From an uncultured Flavobacteriaceae bacterium (lineage in GTDB: Bacteria > Bacteroidota > Bacteroidia > Flavobacteriales > Flavobacteriaceae): DNA of 50,754 nucleotides. Made by a program: the position numbers and the translations under genes. Within the stretch, counting starts at the first letter, position 1. Each line of letters begins with the position of its first letter. The notes under the pieces were generated by a model. The model did no database searches, had not been told where the DNA came from, and saw only the letters and a list, made by a program, of their open reading frames with translations. This document shows positions 23,840 through 33,019 of this stretch, in pieces. The stretch is from NCBI GenBank assembly GCA_937901915.1, contig CALGUD010000071.1:1-50754 (forward strand), in the 5' to 3' direction.

Positions 23840-24871
23840 ATGCAACTGTACAATAACTTAAGTGCTAAAGAAAGGGCAGAACTTATTGAACAGGCCGGAA
23901 AAGACCGCCTTACTATCTCTTTCTACAAGTACACAAAGATCGGAAACCCCGAAATTTTTAGAAACCACATGTTTTTGGCATGGAATGACCTGGATGTCCT
24001 TGGAAGGATATACGTGGCAAATGAAGGTATAAATGCCCAGCTGTCTGTTCCTGCAGATAATTTTAATCAATTTAAAGAGCATTTGGATACTATTTCTTTT
24101 CTTCAGAATGTAAGATTGAATATAGCTATTGAACAGGACAATTTTTCTTTTTTGAAGCTTAAAGTAAAAGTGCGCGATAAAATTGTTGCAGATGGCCTCA
24201 ATGACAACACTTTTGATGTTACCAACAAAGGTATTCATCTCGATGCTGAGAATTTCAACAAACTTATTGAAGACCCTGATACGGTTTTAGTTGATATGCG
24301 TAATCACTATGAAAGTGAAATAGGACATTTTAAAAATGCTGTTACTCCCGATGTTGATACCTTCAGGGATTCTCTGGATGAAATTGAAGAAAGCCTGAAA
24401 GATCATAAGGAAGACAAGAACCTGGTAATGTATTGTACAGGAGGTATTCGTTGTGAAAAAGCCAGTGCGTATTATAAGCATAAAGGTTTTAAAAAAGTAT
24501 ATCAGTTAGAGGGCGGAATTATTAATTATGTCCGTCAGGTGCAGGAAAAAAATATTGAAAACAAATTTATTGGTAAGAATTTTGTGTTTGATGAACGGAG
24601 GAGCGAACGTATTTCTGAAGATGTAATAGCCAATTGCCATCAATGTGGAAATCCATGTGATACACACGTAAATTGTGCAAACGAAGCCTGCCATCTTTTA
24701 TTTATACAATGTGAGGAATGTGCAGAAAAAATGAACCGTTGTTGTTCGGACGATTGTATGGAAATAGCCGCTCTGCCCTATGAAGAGCAAAAAAAATTAC
24801 GTAAAGGTAAATACAAGAGTAACCTCATTTTTAAAAAGGGGCGTTCAGAAGTATTAAAATTTAAAAAATAG
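23840..24871 (+). CDS. trhO: tRNA uridine(34) hydroxylase (rhodanese-like)
   Basis: A 343-aa protein of the YceA/TrhO (UPF0176) family, which hydroxylates U34 of certain tRNAs using O2. The N-terminal acylphosphatase-like domain includes GRIYVANEGINAQLSVP. The rhodanese domain has the active-site loop MYCTGGIRCEKASAYY (catalytic Cys near 195) followed by QLEGGIINY. The Cys-rich C-terminal segment CHQCGNPCDTHVNC ... CCSDDC looks metal-binding. Full length and typical. Confidence 0.93.
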   Translation: MQLYNNLSAKERAELIEQAGKDRLTISFYKYTKIGNPEIFRNHMFLAWNDLDVLGRIYVANEGINAQLSVPADNFNQFKEHLDTISFLQNVRLNIAIEQDNFSFLKLKVKVRDKIVADGLNDNTFDVTNKGIHLDAENFNKLIEDPDTVLVDMRNHYESEIGHFKNAVTPDVDTFRDSLDEIEESLKDHKEDKNLVMYCTGGIRCEKASAYYKHKGFKKVYQLEGGIINYVRQVQEKNIENKFIGKNFVFDERRSERISEDVIANCHQCGNPCDTHVNCANEACHLLFIQCEECAEKMNRCCSDDCMEIAALPYEEQKKLRKGKYKSNLIFKKGRSEVLKFKK

Positions 24872-24984
24872 TTCAAAATTTTATGAATTTTTGTTCTGAA
24901 TAATTAATCTTATCTTTACGTTTTAGAGTATTTATGAACCTTTCTCATTACGGGGGTTTTCCGGATGAGTCAATATATAAAATT

Positions 24985-26148
24985 ATGGGTTGTAGCAGTT
25001 GTTCAACCGGTAAGGATGGGCAACCACGCGGATGCAAGAATAATGGTACATGCGGGTCTGATGGTTGTAATAAGCTTACCGTTTTTGATTGGCTTTCTAA
25101 TATGTCGCTGCCCAATGGTCAGAAACCTTTTGACTGTGTTGAGGTGCGATTTAAAAATAGCAGAAAAGAATTTTTCAGGAATTCAGAAAATCTAACGCTT
25201 TCAATTGGTGATGTTGTAGCCACAGAAGCCTCTCCGGGGCATGATGTGGGTATAGTAACATTGACAGGTGAATTGGTGAAGGTTCAAATGAAAAAGAAAA
25301 AGGTGGAATGGGACAATCCTGAACAACCTTTACCTAAAGTATACCGTAAAGCCTCACAAAAGGATATTGATGTTTGGACAGCTTCCCGTAATAAAGAAGC
25401 CGAAATGCAAAAGCGGTCCAGGGAATTAGCCATTCAATTAAAACTGGAGATGAAAATTTCTGATGTTGAATATCAGGGAGATGGTTCAAAAGCTACTTTT
25501 TATTATACAGCTGAAGACAGGGTAGATTTCCGTCAGCTTATTAAGGATATGGCAAAAGCCTTTAGTACCCGCATCGAAATGCGGCAAATAGGTTACAGAC
25601 AGGAAGCTGCCAGACTGGGAGGTATTGGTTCATGTGGAAGGGAGTTATGTTGTTCTACCTGGCTTACCGATTTCCGCTCCGTGAATACTTCATCAGCGCG
25701 TTATCAGCATTTATCTCTAAATCCACAAAAATTAGCAGGTCAGTGCGGAAAGTTAAAGTGTTGCTTAAATTATGAGTTAGATGCATATCTTGATGCACTA
25801 CAGCATTTCCCCGAGCAAGAAATAAAATTATATACCGAAAAAGGAGTTGCCACGTGCCAGAAAATAGATATTTTTAAAGGACTTATGTGGTATGCGTACC
25901 AGGATAACTGGATTAACTGGCATAAACTCACAGCCCAGCAGGTAAATGAAATAATTGACCTTAATAAGAACAAACAAAAGGTTTCCGGGTTAGAAGAATA
26001 TGCATCTGAAATAATAGACGATGTTAAAAAAGAGTTTGGAAATGTAGTTGGGCAGGATAGCCTTACACGTTTTGATGCTCCAAAAGGAAAGCAAAATAAA
26101 AACCGAAAGCATAAAAGCCGTAAAAAAAAGAGACCTAAAAATGCTTAA
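24985..26148 (+). CDS. ricT: RicT (YaaT/PSP1) iron-sulfur regulatory complex subunit
   Basis: A 387-aa PSP1-domain protein. The N-terminus is a Cys cluster (MGCSSCSTG, RGCKNNGTCGSDGC). The C-terminal PSP1 core has GSCGRELCCSTWL and GQCGKLKCCLNYELDAY. A Lys/Arg/Asn-rich tail ends the protein. In Bacillus the homologue works in a Ric complex affecting RNA maturation; its role here is not known. I choose ATG 24985 over the in-frame 24934 because the family starts with MGCSSC. The stop overlaps gldH by 8 bases; ricT-gldH-PBP1A is the usual flavobacterial order. Confidence 0.9.
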   Translation: MGCSSCSTGKDGQPRGCKNNGTCGSDGCNKLTVFDWLSNMSLPNGQKPFDCVEVRFKNSRKEFFRNSENLTLSIGDVVATEASPGHDVGIVTLTGELVKVQMKKKKVEWDNPEQPLPKVYRKASQKDIDVWTASRNKEAEMQKRSRELAIQLKLEMKISDVEYQGDGSKATFYYTAEDRVDFRQLIKDMAKAFSTRIEMRQIGYRQEAARLGGIGSCGRELCCSTWLTDFRSVNTSSARYQHLSLNPQKLAGQCGKLKCCLNYELDAYLDALQHFPEQEIKLYTEKGVATCQKIDIFKGLMWYAYQDNWINWHKLTAQQVNEIIDLNKNKQKVSGLEEYASEIIDDVKKEFGNVVGQDSLTRFDAPKGKQNKNRKHKSRKKKRPKNA

Positions 26149-26623
26149 AAAGTTAACTTTTATCCTGGGAATTATTATTTTTATTTCATGTAATTCCAAT
26201 GGGAATGTCTTTACAGAATATAAAAATATAGAGAATGGCTGGGGAAAAAATGAAAAGGTTGAATTTTTATTTGAGGCACCCGACACTGTAAATGCATATA
26301 ATATTTTTCTTAATTTAAGAAATGATGAAAGTTACCCGTTTAGCAACTTGTTTTTAATAGTAAATTTGTCGTTACCAAACAATGAAACAGTTTCTGATAC
26401 GTTAGAATACAGAATGGCTGAACCTGATGGAGAATGGTTAGGTGAAGGGTTTTCATTAAAGCAAAACAAGCTCTGGTATAAAGAAAATGTCACCTTTCCG
26501 TCGGAAGGGGAATGTAAATTAACGGTAGAACATGCCATGAGAAAGAACAGTAATATAGAAGGAATACAAGTGCTGAATGGTATTACAGATGTAGGAATTG
26601 AAATAGAAAAAACAGATAAATAG
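26141..26623 (+). CDS. gldH: Gliding motility lipoprotein GldH
   Basis: A 160-aa lipoprotein with signal peptide and lipobox FISC (MLKKLTFILGIIIFISCNSN). GldH is needed for gliding in Flavobacterium and is linked to the GldBDHJ group supporting T9SS and gliding. Family stretches are NGWGKNEKVEFLFEAPDT and YRMAEPDGEWLGEGFSLKQN. The ATG at 26141 lies inside the end of ricT; longer in-frame starts upstream would bury the signal peptide and are rejected. The PBP1A gene follows after 7 bases. Confidence 0.92.
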   Translation: MLKKLTFILGIIIFISCNSNGNVFTEYKNIENGWGKNEKVEFLFEAPDTVNAYNIFLNLRNDESYPFSNLFLIVNLSLPNNETVSDTLEYRMAEPDGEWLGEGFSLKQNKLWYKENVTFPSEGECKLTVEHAMRKNSNIEGIQVLNGITDVGIEIEKTDK

Positions 26624-26630
26624 TTTTAAG

Positions 26631-28991
26631 ATGCTTAAAAAGTTCTTTGCTAAAAACGATAAAAAGCCAAAAAAAGAAAATACAACTAAAACAAAAACGA
26701 GTTTTAAAAAATACATTATTGGTTTTTGGAGTTTGTTTTTGCTTGGAGTTCTTTCTGTAGTAATAATTTTTACGTTGGCTTCTTTTGGTGCCCTTGGGCC
26801 AATGCCAACATTCGAAACCCTCGAAAATCCGCAAACAAACCTCGCTTCAGAAATCATTTCTTCAGATGGGCAGACCCTCGGAAAATATTATCTGAGTGAT
26901 AACAGGACACCGATCTCATTTAAAGAACTTCCCAAACACCTGGTTGAAGCACTTATTGCTACTGAGGATGAACGTTTTTACGATCATTCCGGAATAGACG
27001 CAAAAGGTACTTTGAGAGCCGTTGTATACATGGGTAATAGAGGTGGAGCCAGTACAATAAGCCAGCAGCTTGCAAAACTTTTATTTACTGAGACAGCATC
27101 TAAAAATATATGGGAAAGGATTGAACAGAAAATTAAAGAATGGATTATTGCCATTCGCTTAGAACGTCAATACACCAAAGAAGAAATTATATCCATGTAT
27201 TTTAATGAATATGATTTTAGTAACAATGCAGACGGCATACGTTCGGCATCAAGGATATATTTTGGTAAGGAGCCAAAAGATTTAAATATTGAAGAATCTG
27301 CGGTGCTCGTGGGAATGTTTAAAAATTCATCACTTTACAATCCAAGACGAAACCCTGTAGGGGTTAAAAACAGGCGGAATGTAGTATTGGGACAAATGTT
27401 TAAGAACGGGTATTTAACCTTGAAAGAAAAGGATTCTCTCAAGGCATTAGAAATGGAAATAGATTTTAATCCTGAATCACACAGGGAAGGGACAGCCACA
27501 TATTTTCGGGAATATCTGAGGGACTGGCTCCAGGATTGGGCTGATAAAAACCCAAAGCCTGATGGAGGTAAATATAGCATTTATCTGGATGGGTTGAGAG
27601 TTTACACAACTATCGATACACGAATGCAAAAATATGCTGAAGAAGCTGTAAGCGAGCATATGAAAAAGCTTCAGGCAGAATTTTTTGTGCAAAACACAAA
27701 GGAAAGAAACCCCACTGCACCTTTTATAGATATTACCCCTGCTGAAGCTCAGGCCATTTATGAAAGGGCCATAAAACAATCCGAGCGTTGGAGGCATATG
27801 AAATACGACCTCAAAAAAGAAGATAAAGAAGTACGGGAGTCTTTTGACATAGAGACTCAGATGAGTGTTTTTTCCTGGGACGGAGAAATTGATACCATTA
27901 TGACTCCGCTCGATTCCATTAAATATTACAAACATTTCTTAAGAACAGGGATGATGTCTATGGAACCCCAAACCGGACATGTTAAAGCATGGGTTGGAGG
28001 TATAGATTACAGACATTTTCAGTATGACCAGGTAAAACAGGGAGCCAGGCAGGCAGGTTCTACTTTTAAACCATTTGTATATGCTACTGCCATCGACCAG
28101 TTACATTTATCACCCTGTGACTCTTTACCAGATATACATCATTGTATTGAAGCAGGTAAATACGGTAATAATGAACCCTGGTGCCCTAAAAATTCGGATG
28201 GAAAGTATTCTGCAAAGAATATGACTTTAAAGCACGCACTCGCAAATTCTGTAAACAGTATTACAGCAAAGTTAATGGACCATGTAGGCCCCGAACCGGT
28301 TGCAAGCCTTGTAAAAAGACTGGGTGTTGCTTCCGAAATTCTACCTGTACCCGCTATAGCTTTGGGAGTCTCCGAGATTACAGTTTATGAAATGGTTGGT
28401 GCCTACGGTACTTTTGCAAACCAGGGAGTGTATGTTAAACCGGTTATGGTAACCCGAATTGAAGATAAGAACGGCACCATTCTTTTTGAATATGTACCCG
28501 AAACAAAAGATGTTATGAGTAATGAAGTGGCGTATACCACGGTAAAATTGATGGAGGGTGTTACAGAGGTTGGGTCAGGGACAAGATTAAGGCATACATT
28601 CGGTGTGGGTAGAAGGGATTATGAAGAAGTCATGACAGGGTATCCGTATGAATTCACAAATCCAATTGCAGGTAAAACAGGAACAACTCAAAACCAGAGT
28701 GATGGCTGGTTTATGGGAATGGTCCCTAACCTCGTTACAGGGGTTTGGGTAGGTGGAGACGACAGGGCAACCCATTTTGCAAGCTTAACATATGGCCAGG
28801 GGGCAGCTATGGCACTGCCTATCTGGGCGCTTTATATGAGGAAGTGCTATGCCGATGAGGAGCTGGAAGTTTCCAAAGGAGAATTTCAAGAACCCGATGA
28901 TTTAACCATTAGGGTTGATTGTAATAAAGTAGATCCGGAAGAAGAAGATATTGAAGAATTCGAAGAAGAGGATTACAATATTGATTTTTAA
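26631..28991 (+). CDS. Class A penicillin-binding protein 1A (transglycosylase/transpeptidase)
   Basis: A 786-aa bifunctional murein synthase. It has a Lys-rich cytosolic tail and a membrane anchor (residues ~25-50). The GT51 transglycosylase has ALIATEDERFYDHSGID and GGASTISQQLAKLLF. The transpeptidase has SxxK in QAGSTFKPFVYA, SxN in ANSVNSITAKL and KTG in AGKTGTTQNQSDGWF. The C-terminus is strongly acidic (EEEDIEEFEEEDYN). All catalytic motifs are intact. Last gene of the ricT-gldH operon. Confidence 0.96.
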   Translation: MLKKFFAKNDKKPKKENTTKTKTSFKKYIIGFWSLFLLGVLSVVIIFTLASFGALGPMPTFETLENPQTNLASEIISSDGQTLGKYYLSDNRTPISFKELPKHLVEALIATEDERFYDHSGIDAKGTLRAVVYMGNRGGASTISQQLAKLLFTETASKNIWERIEQKIKEWIIAIRLERQYTKEEIISMYFNEYDFSNNADGIRSASRIYFGKEPKDLNIEESAVLVGMFKNSSLYNPRRNPVGVKNRRNVVLGQMFKNGYLTLKEKDSLKALEMEIDFNPESHREGTATYFREYLRDWLQDWADKNPKPDGGKYSIYLDGLRVYTTIDTRMQKYAEEAVSEHMKKLQAEFFVQNTKERNPTAPFIDITPAEAQAIYERAIKQSERWRHMKYDLKKEDKEVRESFDIETQMSVFSWDGEIDTIMTPLDSIKYYKHFLRTGMMSMEPQTGHVKAWVGGIDYRHFQYDQVKQGARQAGSTFKPFVYATAIDQLHLSPCDSLPDIHHCIEAGKYGNNEPWCPKNSDGKYSAKNMTLKHALANSVNSITAKLMDHVGPEPVASLVKRLGVASEILPVPAIALGVSEITVYEMVGAYGTFANQGVYVKPVMVTRIEDKNGTILFEYVPETKDVMSNEVAYTTVKLMEGVTEVGSGTRLRHTFGVGRRDYEEVMTGYPYEFTNPIAGKTGTTQNQSDGWFMGMVPNLVTGVWVGGDDRATHFASLTYGQGAAMALPIWALYMRKCYADEELEVSKGEFQEPDDLTIRVDCNKVDPEEEDIEEFEEEDYNIDF

Positions 28992-29063
28992 CAGGAATCT
29001 ATAAAATGCACATGGTAGTTTTCTATTATTTTTTGTAATTTACATATTAGTAAAACTCAAAAG

Positions 29064-29765
29064 ATGATAGTTAAGAAAGTGAACAATGTACATGATGCAC
29101 TACAGGGAGTTAAAAATGGCATGACTTTTATGCTTGGGGGCTTCGGCCTGTGTGGTATTCCGGAAAACTGTATTTCTCACTTAGTTACGTTAGGGATTAA
29201 AAATATAACCTGTATATCTAACAATGCAGGGGTTGATGATTTTGGTTTAGGTTTACTCTTACATAAACATCAAATCAAAAAAATGATATCATCTTATGTA
29301 GGGGAAAATGAAGAATTTGAACGCCAGATGCTTAGTGGTGAATTAGAGGTTGACCTGGTGCCGCAAGGCACTTTGGCCGAACGTTGCAGGGCTGCACAAG
29401 CTGGATTACCTGCTTTTTTTACACCCGCAGGTTATGGAACAGAAGTAGCAGAGGGCAAAGAAACCAAAGAATTCAATGGAAAAATGCACATACTTGAACA
29501 TGCCTTTAAAGCGGACTTCTCATTTGTAAAAGCATGGAAAGGTGATGAAGCCGGCAATCTTATTTTTAAGGGTACAGCCAAAAATTTTAATGCTGTAATG
29601 TGTGGGGCAGCCAAAATTACCGTAGCCGAAGTTGAAGAATTAGTCCCCGCCGGCCAGTTAGATCCCAACCAAATCCACATTCCTGGCATTTTTGTACAAC
29701 GAATTTTTGAAGGAAGCAAATACGAAAAGCGCATAGAACAACGCACAGTGAGGGCAAAAAATTAA
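29064..29765 (+). CDS. scoA: 3-oxoacid CoA-transferase subunit A
   Basis: A 233-aa alpha subunit of succinyl-CoA:acetoacetate (or similar) CoA-transferase, used in ketone-body and short-chain acid metabolism. CoA-binding region FMLGGFGLCGIPENCI and GNLIFKGTAKNFNAVMCGAA are standard. Two bases separate it from subunit B, so the heterodimer is made from one message. The exact acyl pair cannot be determined. Confidence 0.94.
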   Translation: MIVKKVNNVHDALQGVKNGMTFMLGGFGLCGIPENCISHLVTLGIKNITCISNNAGVDDFGLGLLLHKHQIKKMISSYVGENEEFERQMLSGELEVDLVPQGTLAERCRAAQAGLPAFFTPAGYGTEVAEGKETKEFNGKMHILEHAFKADFSFVKAWKGDEAGNLIFKGTAKNFNAVMCGAAKITVAEVEELVPAGQLDPNQIHIPGIFVQRIFEGSKYEKRIEQRTVRAKN

Positions 29766-29767
29766 GT

Positions 29768-30427
29768 ATGGGATTAAGTAAAGAACAAATAGCACAACGT
29801 ATAGCACAGGAATTAAAAGATGGTTATTATGTCAATCTTGGCATTGGTATTCCAACACTGGTTACTAATTATGTGCCCAAGGGTATTAATGTTGAGTTTC
29901 AAAGCGAAAACGGGGTTTTAGGTATGGGACCTTTCCCTTTGGAAGGTGAAGAAGACCCCGATATAATTAATGCCGGTAAGCAAACAATTACTACATTGCC
30001 TGGAGCCTCTTTTTTTGATTCTGCACTTAGCTTCTCCATGATCCGGGGGCAGCATGTAGATTTAACTATCCTGGGAGCAATGGAAGTTTCTGAGAATGGA
30101 GATATCGCAAATTGGAAAATTCCCGGTAAAATGGTAAAAGGCATGGGCGGGGCTATGGACTTGGTTGCCTCGGCACAAAATATTATTGTTGCCATGATGC
30201 ATACAAATAAAGAAGGAGAATCTAAACTCCTCAAAAAATGTTCACTCCCTTTAACCGGGGTACACTGCGTAAAGAAAATTGTGACAAATTTGGCAGTTGT
30301 TGAAATTACAGACAATGGATTTAAATTACTTGAAAGAGCCCCCGGGGTATCGGTTGAAGAAATCAAAATAGCCACTGAGGGTAAACTTATTATTGAAGGA
30401 AATATTCCGGAAATGAGAATCATATAG
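29768..30427 (+). CDS. scoB: 3-oxoacid CoA-transferase subunit B
   Basis: A 219-aa beta subunit. The catalytic glutamate lies in FQSENGVLGMGPFP (SENG signature), and GIGIPTLVTNYVP and GGAMDLVASAQNIIVAMMH are typical. It forms the active enzyme with the subunit encoded two bases upstream. Confidence 0.94.
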   Translation: MGLSKEQIAQRIAQELKDGYYVNLGIGIPTLVTNYVPKGINVEFQSENGVLGMGPFPLEGEEDPDIINAGKQTITTLPGASFFDSALSFSMIRGQHVDLTILGAMEVSENGDIANWKIPGKMVKGMGGAMDLVASAQNIIVAMMHTNKEGESKLLKKCSLPLTGVHCVKKIVTNLAVVEITDNGFKLLERAPGVSVEEIKIATEGKLIIEGNIPEMRII

Positions 30428-30752
30428 TTAATCATTCTCTTTAAAAAAATCAACTTCCTAAAAACACCTCTTCTTTATTTTTAATTTGTTAAAAATTTTG
30501 CTATTTATTTGAAAAAGTTATTTTTTTTACAAAAAATTAATATTTTATATAGAAATATAACTAATATTCATTAGATTTGGTTTTCATAATTCAAAAAAAC
30601 CTATGAATGTGGATTTTATATTATTGCCCTGTACAGTCTGCAGGCTGTGTTAGCGACAATAAAATCAGATCTCATTTATTTTCTTCCCCCCGGAACATTA
30701 AGAATAGGCTATTAATTAAATTTTTTAATAACCTTATAATCTTAAAAACCTA
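30428..30752. other. Intergenic region before the secreted protease
   Basis: 325 bases, very AT-rich in the first 150. It has no coding frame and no clear hairpin terminator for scoAB. The second half presumably carries the protease promoter, but no exact TAnnTTTG at proper distance was found. Confidence 0.4.
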
Positions 30753-32942
30753 ATGATTAGAAAAATTACACTAACTGTCTTATTATGCTTTGCAGTATTT
30801 AGCAGTTTAATGGCACAACAACAAAGGAGTTGTGCAACTATGGAAAACCTCCAGTCCAGAATGGAGAAAAATCCGGCTCTTGCACTAAGAATGGCCGAGA
30901 TTGAAGTTTATACTCAACAAAAGATCAAAAGCAGAGATGAAAGCCGTATTGATGGTAGTATTATTACTATACCTGTTGTTGTTCATGTGTTGTATAGAAA
31001 TAGTACTGAGAACATTAGTGAGGCTCAGATTCTCTCACAGATTGATGTATTAAATGAAGATTTCAGAAGAATGAATTCTGATGCTAATAATACCTGGCCA
31101 CAAGGAGCTGATATGGAAATACAGTTTTGTATGGCTACTGTAGATCCAAATGGAAACTCCACAAGTGCAATTACCCGAAAGCAAGTTACACGAAGGGACT
31201 GGGGCGTAGATGATGATATGAAAAGAACCTCAACCGGTGGGGTTGACCCATGGGATACTTCGGAATATTTGAATATGTGGATAGTGCCTCAAATGACTTA
31301 TCAGGGAAATACTATTTTAGGGTATGCGCAATTCCCGGGAGGGGATCCTGATACCGACGGATTGGTAATGGGTTATAACTACTTTGGAAGGGTTGGTACG
31401 CTAGATCCTGCTTTTAATTTAGGAAGGACTACCACCCATGAAATAGGCCACTTTTTTAACCTCAGACATATATGGGGCGACGGACCATGTGGAGACGATG
31501 ATTTTGTAAGTGATACCCCGGCATCCGACGCTGCAAATTATGGTTGTACTCCTAATCATGTATCCTGTGGTTCCGTTGACATGGTTCAAAATTATATGGA
31601 TTATTCAGATGATGCCTGTATGAACCTGTTTACCCAGGGGCAAAAGAGCAGGATGCGTGCAGTTCTGGAGCAGGGTGGTTTCAGACGGAGTTTAGCTTTG
31701 TCTGATAAATGTGGAACTCCAACAACACCTACCTGTGACGATGGTATTCAGAATGGAAATGAAACAGGTGTAGATTGTGGAGGGTCTTGTGAACCTTGTG
31801 ATACATCATCAAACTGTACAGGAACAGTAGTTTCTAATTTTCCGTATTCAGAAAGTTTTGAAGGAAGCATTGGAGCATGGACACAAAGCACCAGCGACAA
31901 TATGAACTGGACTGTAGATGCTAACGGAACACCTTCCAGCGGAACAGGGCCTTCCAGTGCTTCTGATGGCACATATTATATATTTGTAGAAGCTTCAGAC
32001 CCGAACTATCCGAACAAGCAGGCAATTATTAATTCTCCTTGCTTTGACCTCACAGATGTTACCGAAGCAACTTTCGATTTTATGTATCATATGAATGGTG
32101 TTAATAATATGGGGAGTATAAGTTTACAGGCATCAACTGATAACAACACGTGGACTACCTTGTGGAGCCAAACATCCGATCAGCCAAATTCATGGCAAAG
32201 TGTTAGTGTAGATTTAGATGCATATGTGGGCGAAATAGTTAAATTACGGTTTAACAGGGTTACGGGTAGTACATGGCAGGCCGATGTTGCCATAGATGAT
32301 GTAAACCTAAACACAGGAGGAGGTACTGTTGATCCACCACCGGGATGTAGTAATATCAGGCTTTCAATTACATTTGATAATTATCCCGAAGAAACAAGAT
32401 GGGAAATTGTAAATGGTAACGGAGGTGTAGAATTTTCAGGCGGGCCTTATAGTTCTCAAGGGGATGGTTCAACACTCAACCTTACCGGCTGTATAGATAA
32501 TGGATGTTACACGTTGATATTTTATGATGCATATGGCGATGGTATGTGTTGCTCATACGGAAATGGGTCTTATACATTAACAAATACAGATACCGGAACA
32601 GTATTAGCAACCGGAGGCTCCTTCGGAAGTACTCAATCCAATAATTTCTGCCTGGGTGGAGCCAACAGAATGGATACGACAGATGTTATAGCAAGAGCTT
32701 CTGTTCCTGAAAATACATTTGATATTGTATTGTATCCGAACCCGGTAAAAAGTGGTGTACTGAATTTAACCACCACAGCCTCTGATATTTCCTATACTAT
32801 TAATAATATGTTAGGACAGGAAGTTTCTAAAGGTAAAACAACCGGAAAAACCATAGATGTTTCCCGATTAGGAAAAGGAGTATATATTATTAACCTTCAA
32901 GCAGGTGATAAACAAGTAACTAAACATTTCATAAAAGAATAG
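30753..32942 (+). CDS. Secreted M43 (cytophagalysin-like) zinc metalloprotease with T9SS sorting domain
   Basis: A 729-aa protein in five parts: signal peptide (to about 22, ending MAQQ); M43 protease domain with the zinc site TTHEIGHFFNLRHIWGDG (HExxHxxxxxH) near residue 230 and a downstream Met-turn region NYMDYSDDACMNLFTQGQ; a Cys-rich linker (CDDGIQNGNETGVDCGGSCE); a MAM-like domain from about 355 (YSESFEGSIGAW); and a Cys-containing beta domain from about 530. The type A T9SS sorting domain is at the end (VLYPNPVKSGVLNLT ... GVYIINLQAGDK). It is exported across the outer membrane and probably degrades proteins outside the cell. A terminator follows. Confidence 0.93.
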   Translation: MIRKITLTVLLCFAVFSSLMAQQQRSCATMENLQSRMEKNPALALRMAEIEVYTQQKIKSRDESRIDGSIITIPVVVHVLYRNSTENISEAQILSQIDVLNEDFRRMNSDANNTWPQGADMEIQFCMATVDPNGNSTSAITRKQVTRRDWGVDDDMKRTSTGGVDPWDTSEYLNMWIVPQMTYQGNTILGYAQFPGGDPDTDGLVMGYNYFGRVGTLDPAFNLGRTTTHEIGHFFNLRHIWGDGPCGDDDFVSDTPASDAANYGCTPNHVSCGSVDMVQNYMDYSDDACMNLFTQGQKSRMRAVLEQGGFRRSLALSDKCGTPTTPTCDDGIQNGNETGVDCGGSCEPCDTSSNCTGTVVSNFPYSESFEGSIGAWTQSTSDNMNWTVDANGTPSSGTGPSSASDGTYYIFVEASDPNYPNKQAIINSPCFDLTDVTEATFDFMYHMNGVNNMGSISLQASTDNNTWTTLWSQTSDQPNSWQSVSVDLDAYVGEIVKLRFNRVTGSTWQADVAIDDVNLNTGGGTVDPPPGCSNIRLSITFDNYPEETRWEIVNGNGGVEFSGGPYSSQGDGSTLNLTGCIDNGCYTLIFYDAYGDGMCCSYGNGSYTLTNTDTGTVLATGGSFGSTQSNNFCLGGANRMDTTDVIARASVPENTFDIVLYPNPVKSGVLNLTTTASDISYTINNMLGQEVSKGKTTGKTIDVSRLGKGVYIINLQAGDKQVTKHFIKE

Positions 32943-32966
32943 TTTAGCTTAAGTTGATTTGTTAAG

Positions 32967-32995
32967 ACCACGTTTTTGAATGTCAAAAACGTGGT
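32967..32995 (+). terminator. Intrinsic terminator of the protease gene
   Basis: ACCACGTTTTTGA / TCAAAAACGTGGT, 13 perfect pairs with a three-base loop, followed by six T. Very strong. Confidence 0.9.
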
Positions 32996-33019
32996 TTTTT
33001 TATGACTAAACTTTATTAA

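Noticed and set aside
26048..26140. In-frame start codon upstream of gldH inside ricT giving a longer protein.
   Set aside because: It would place 31 basic residues before the lipoprotein signal peptide; ATG 26141 gives a proper lipobox.
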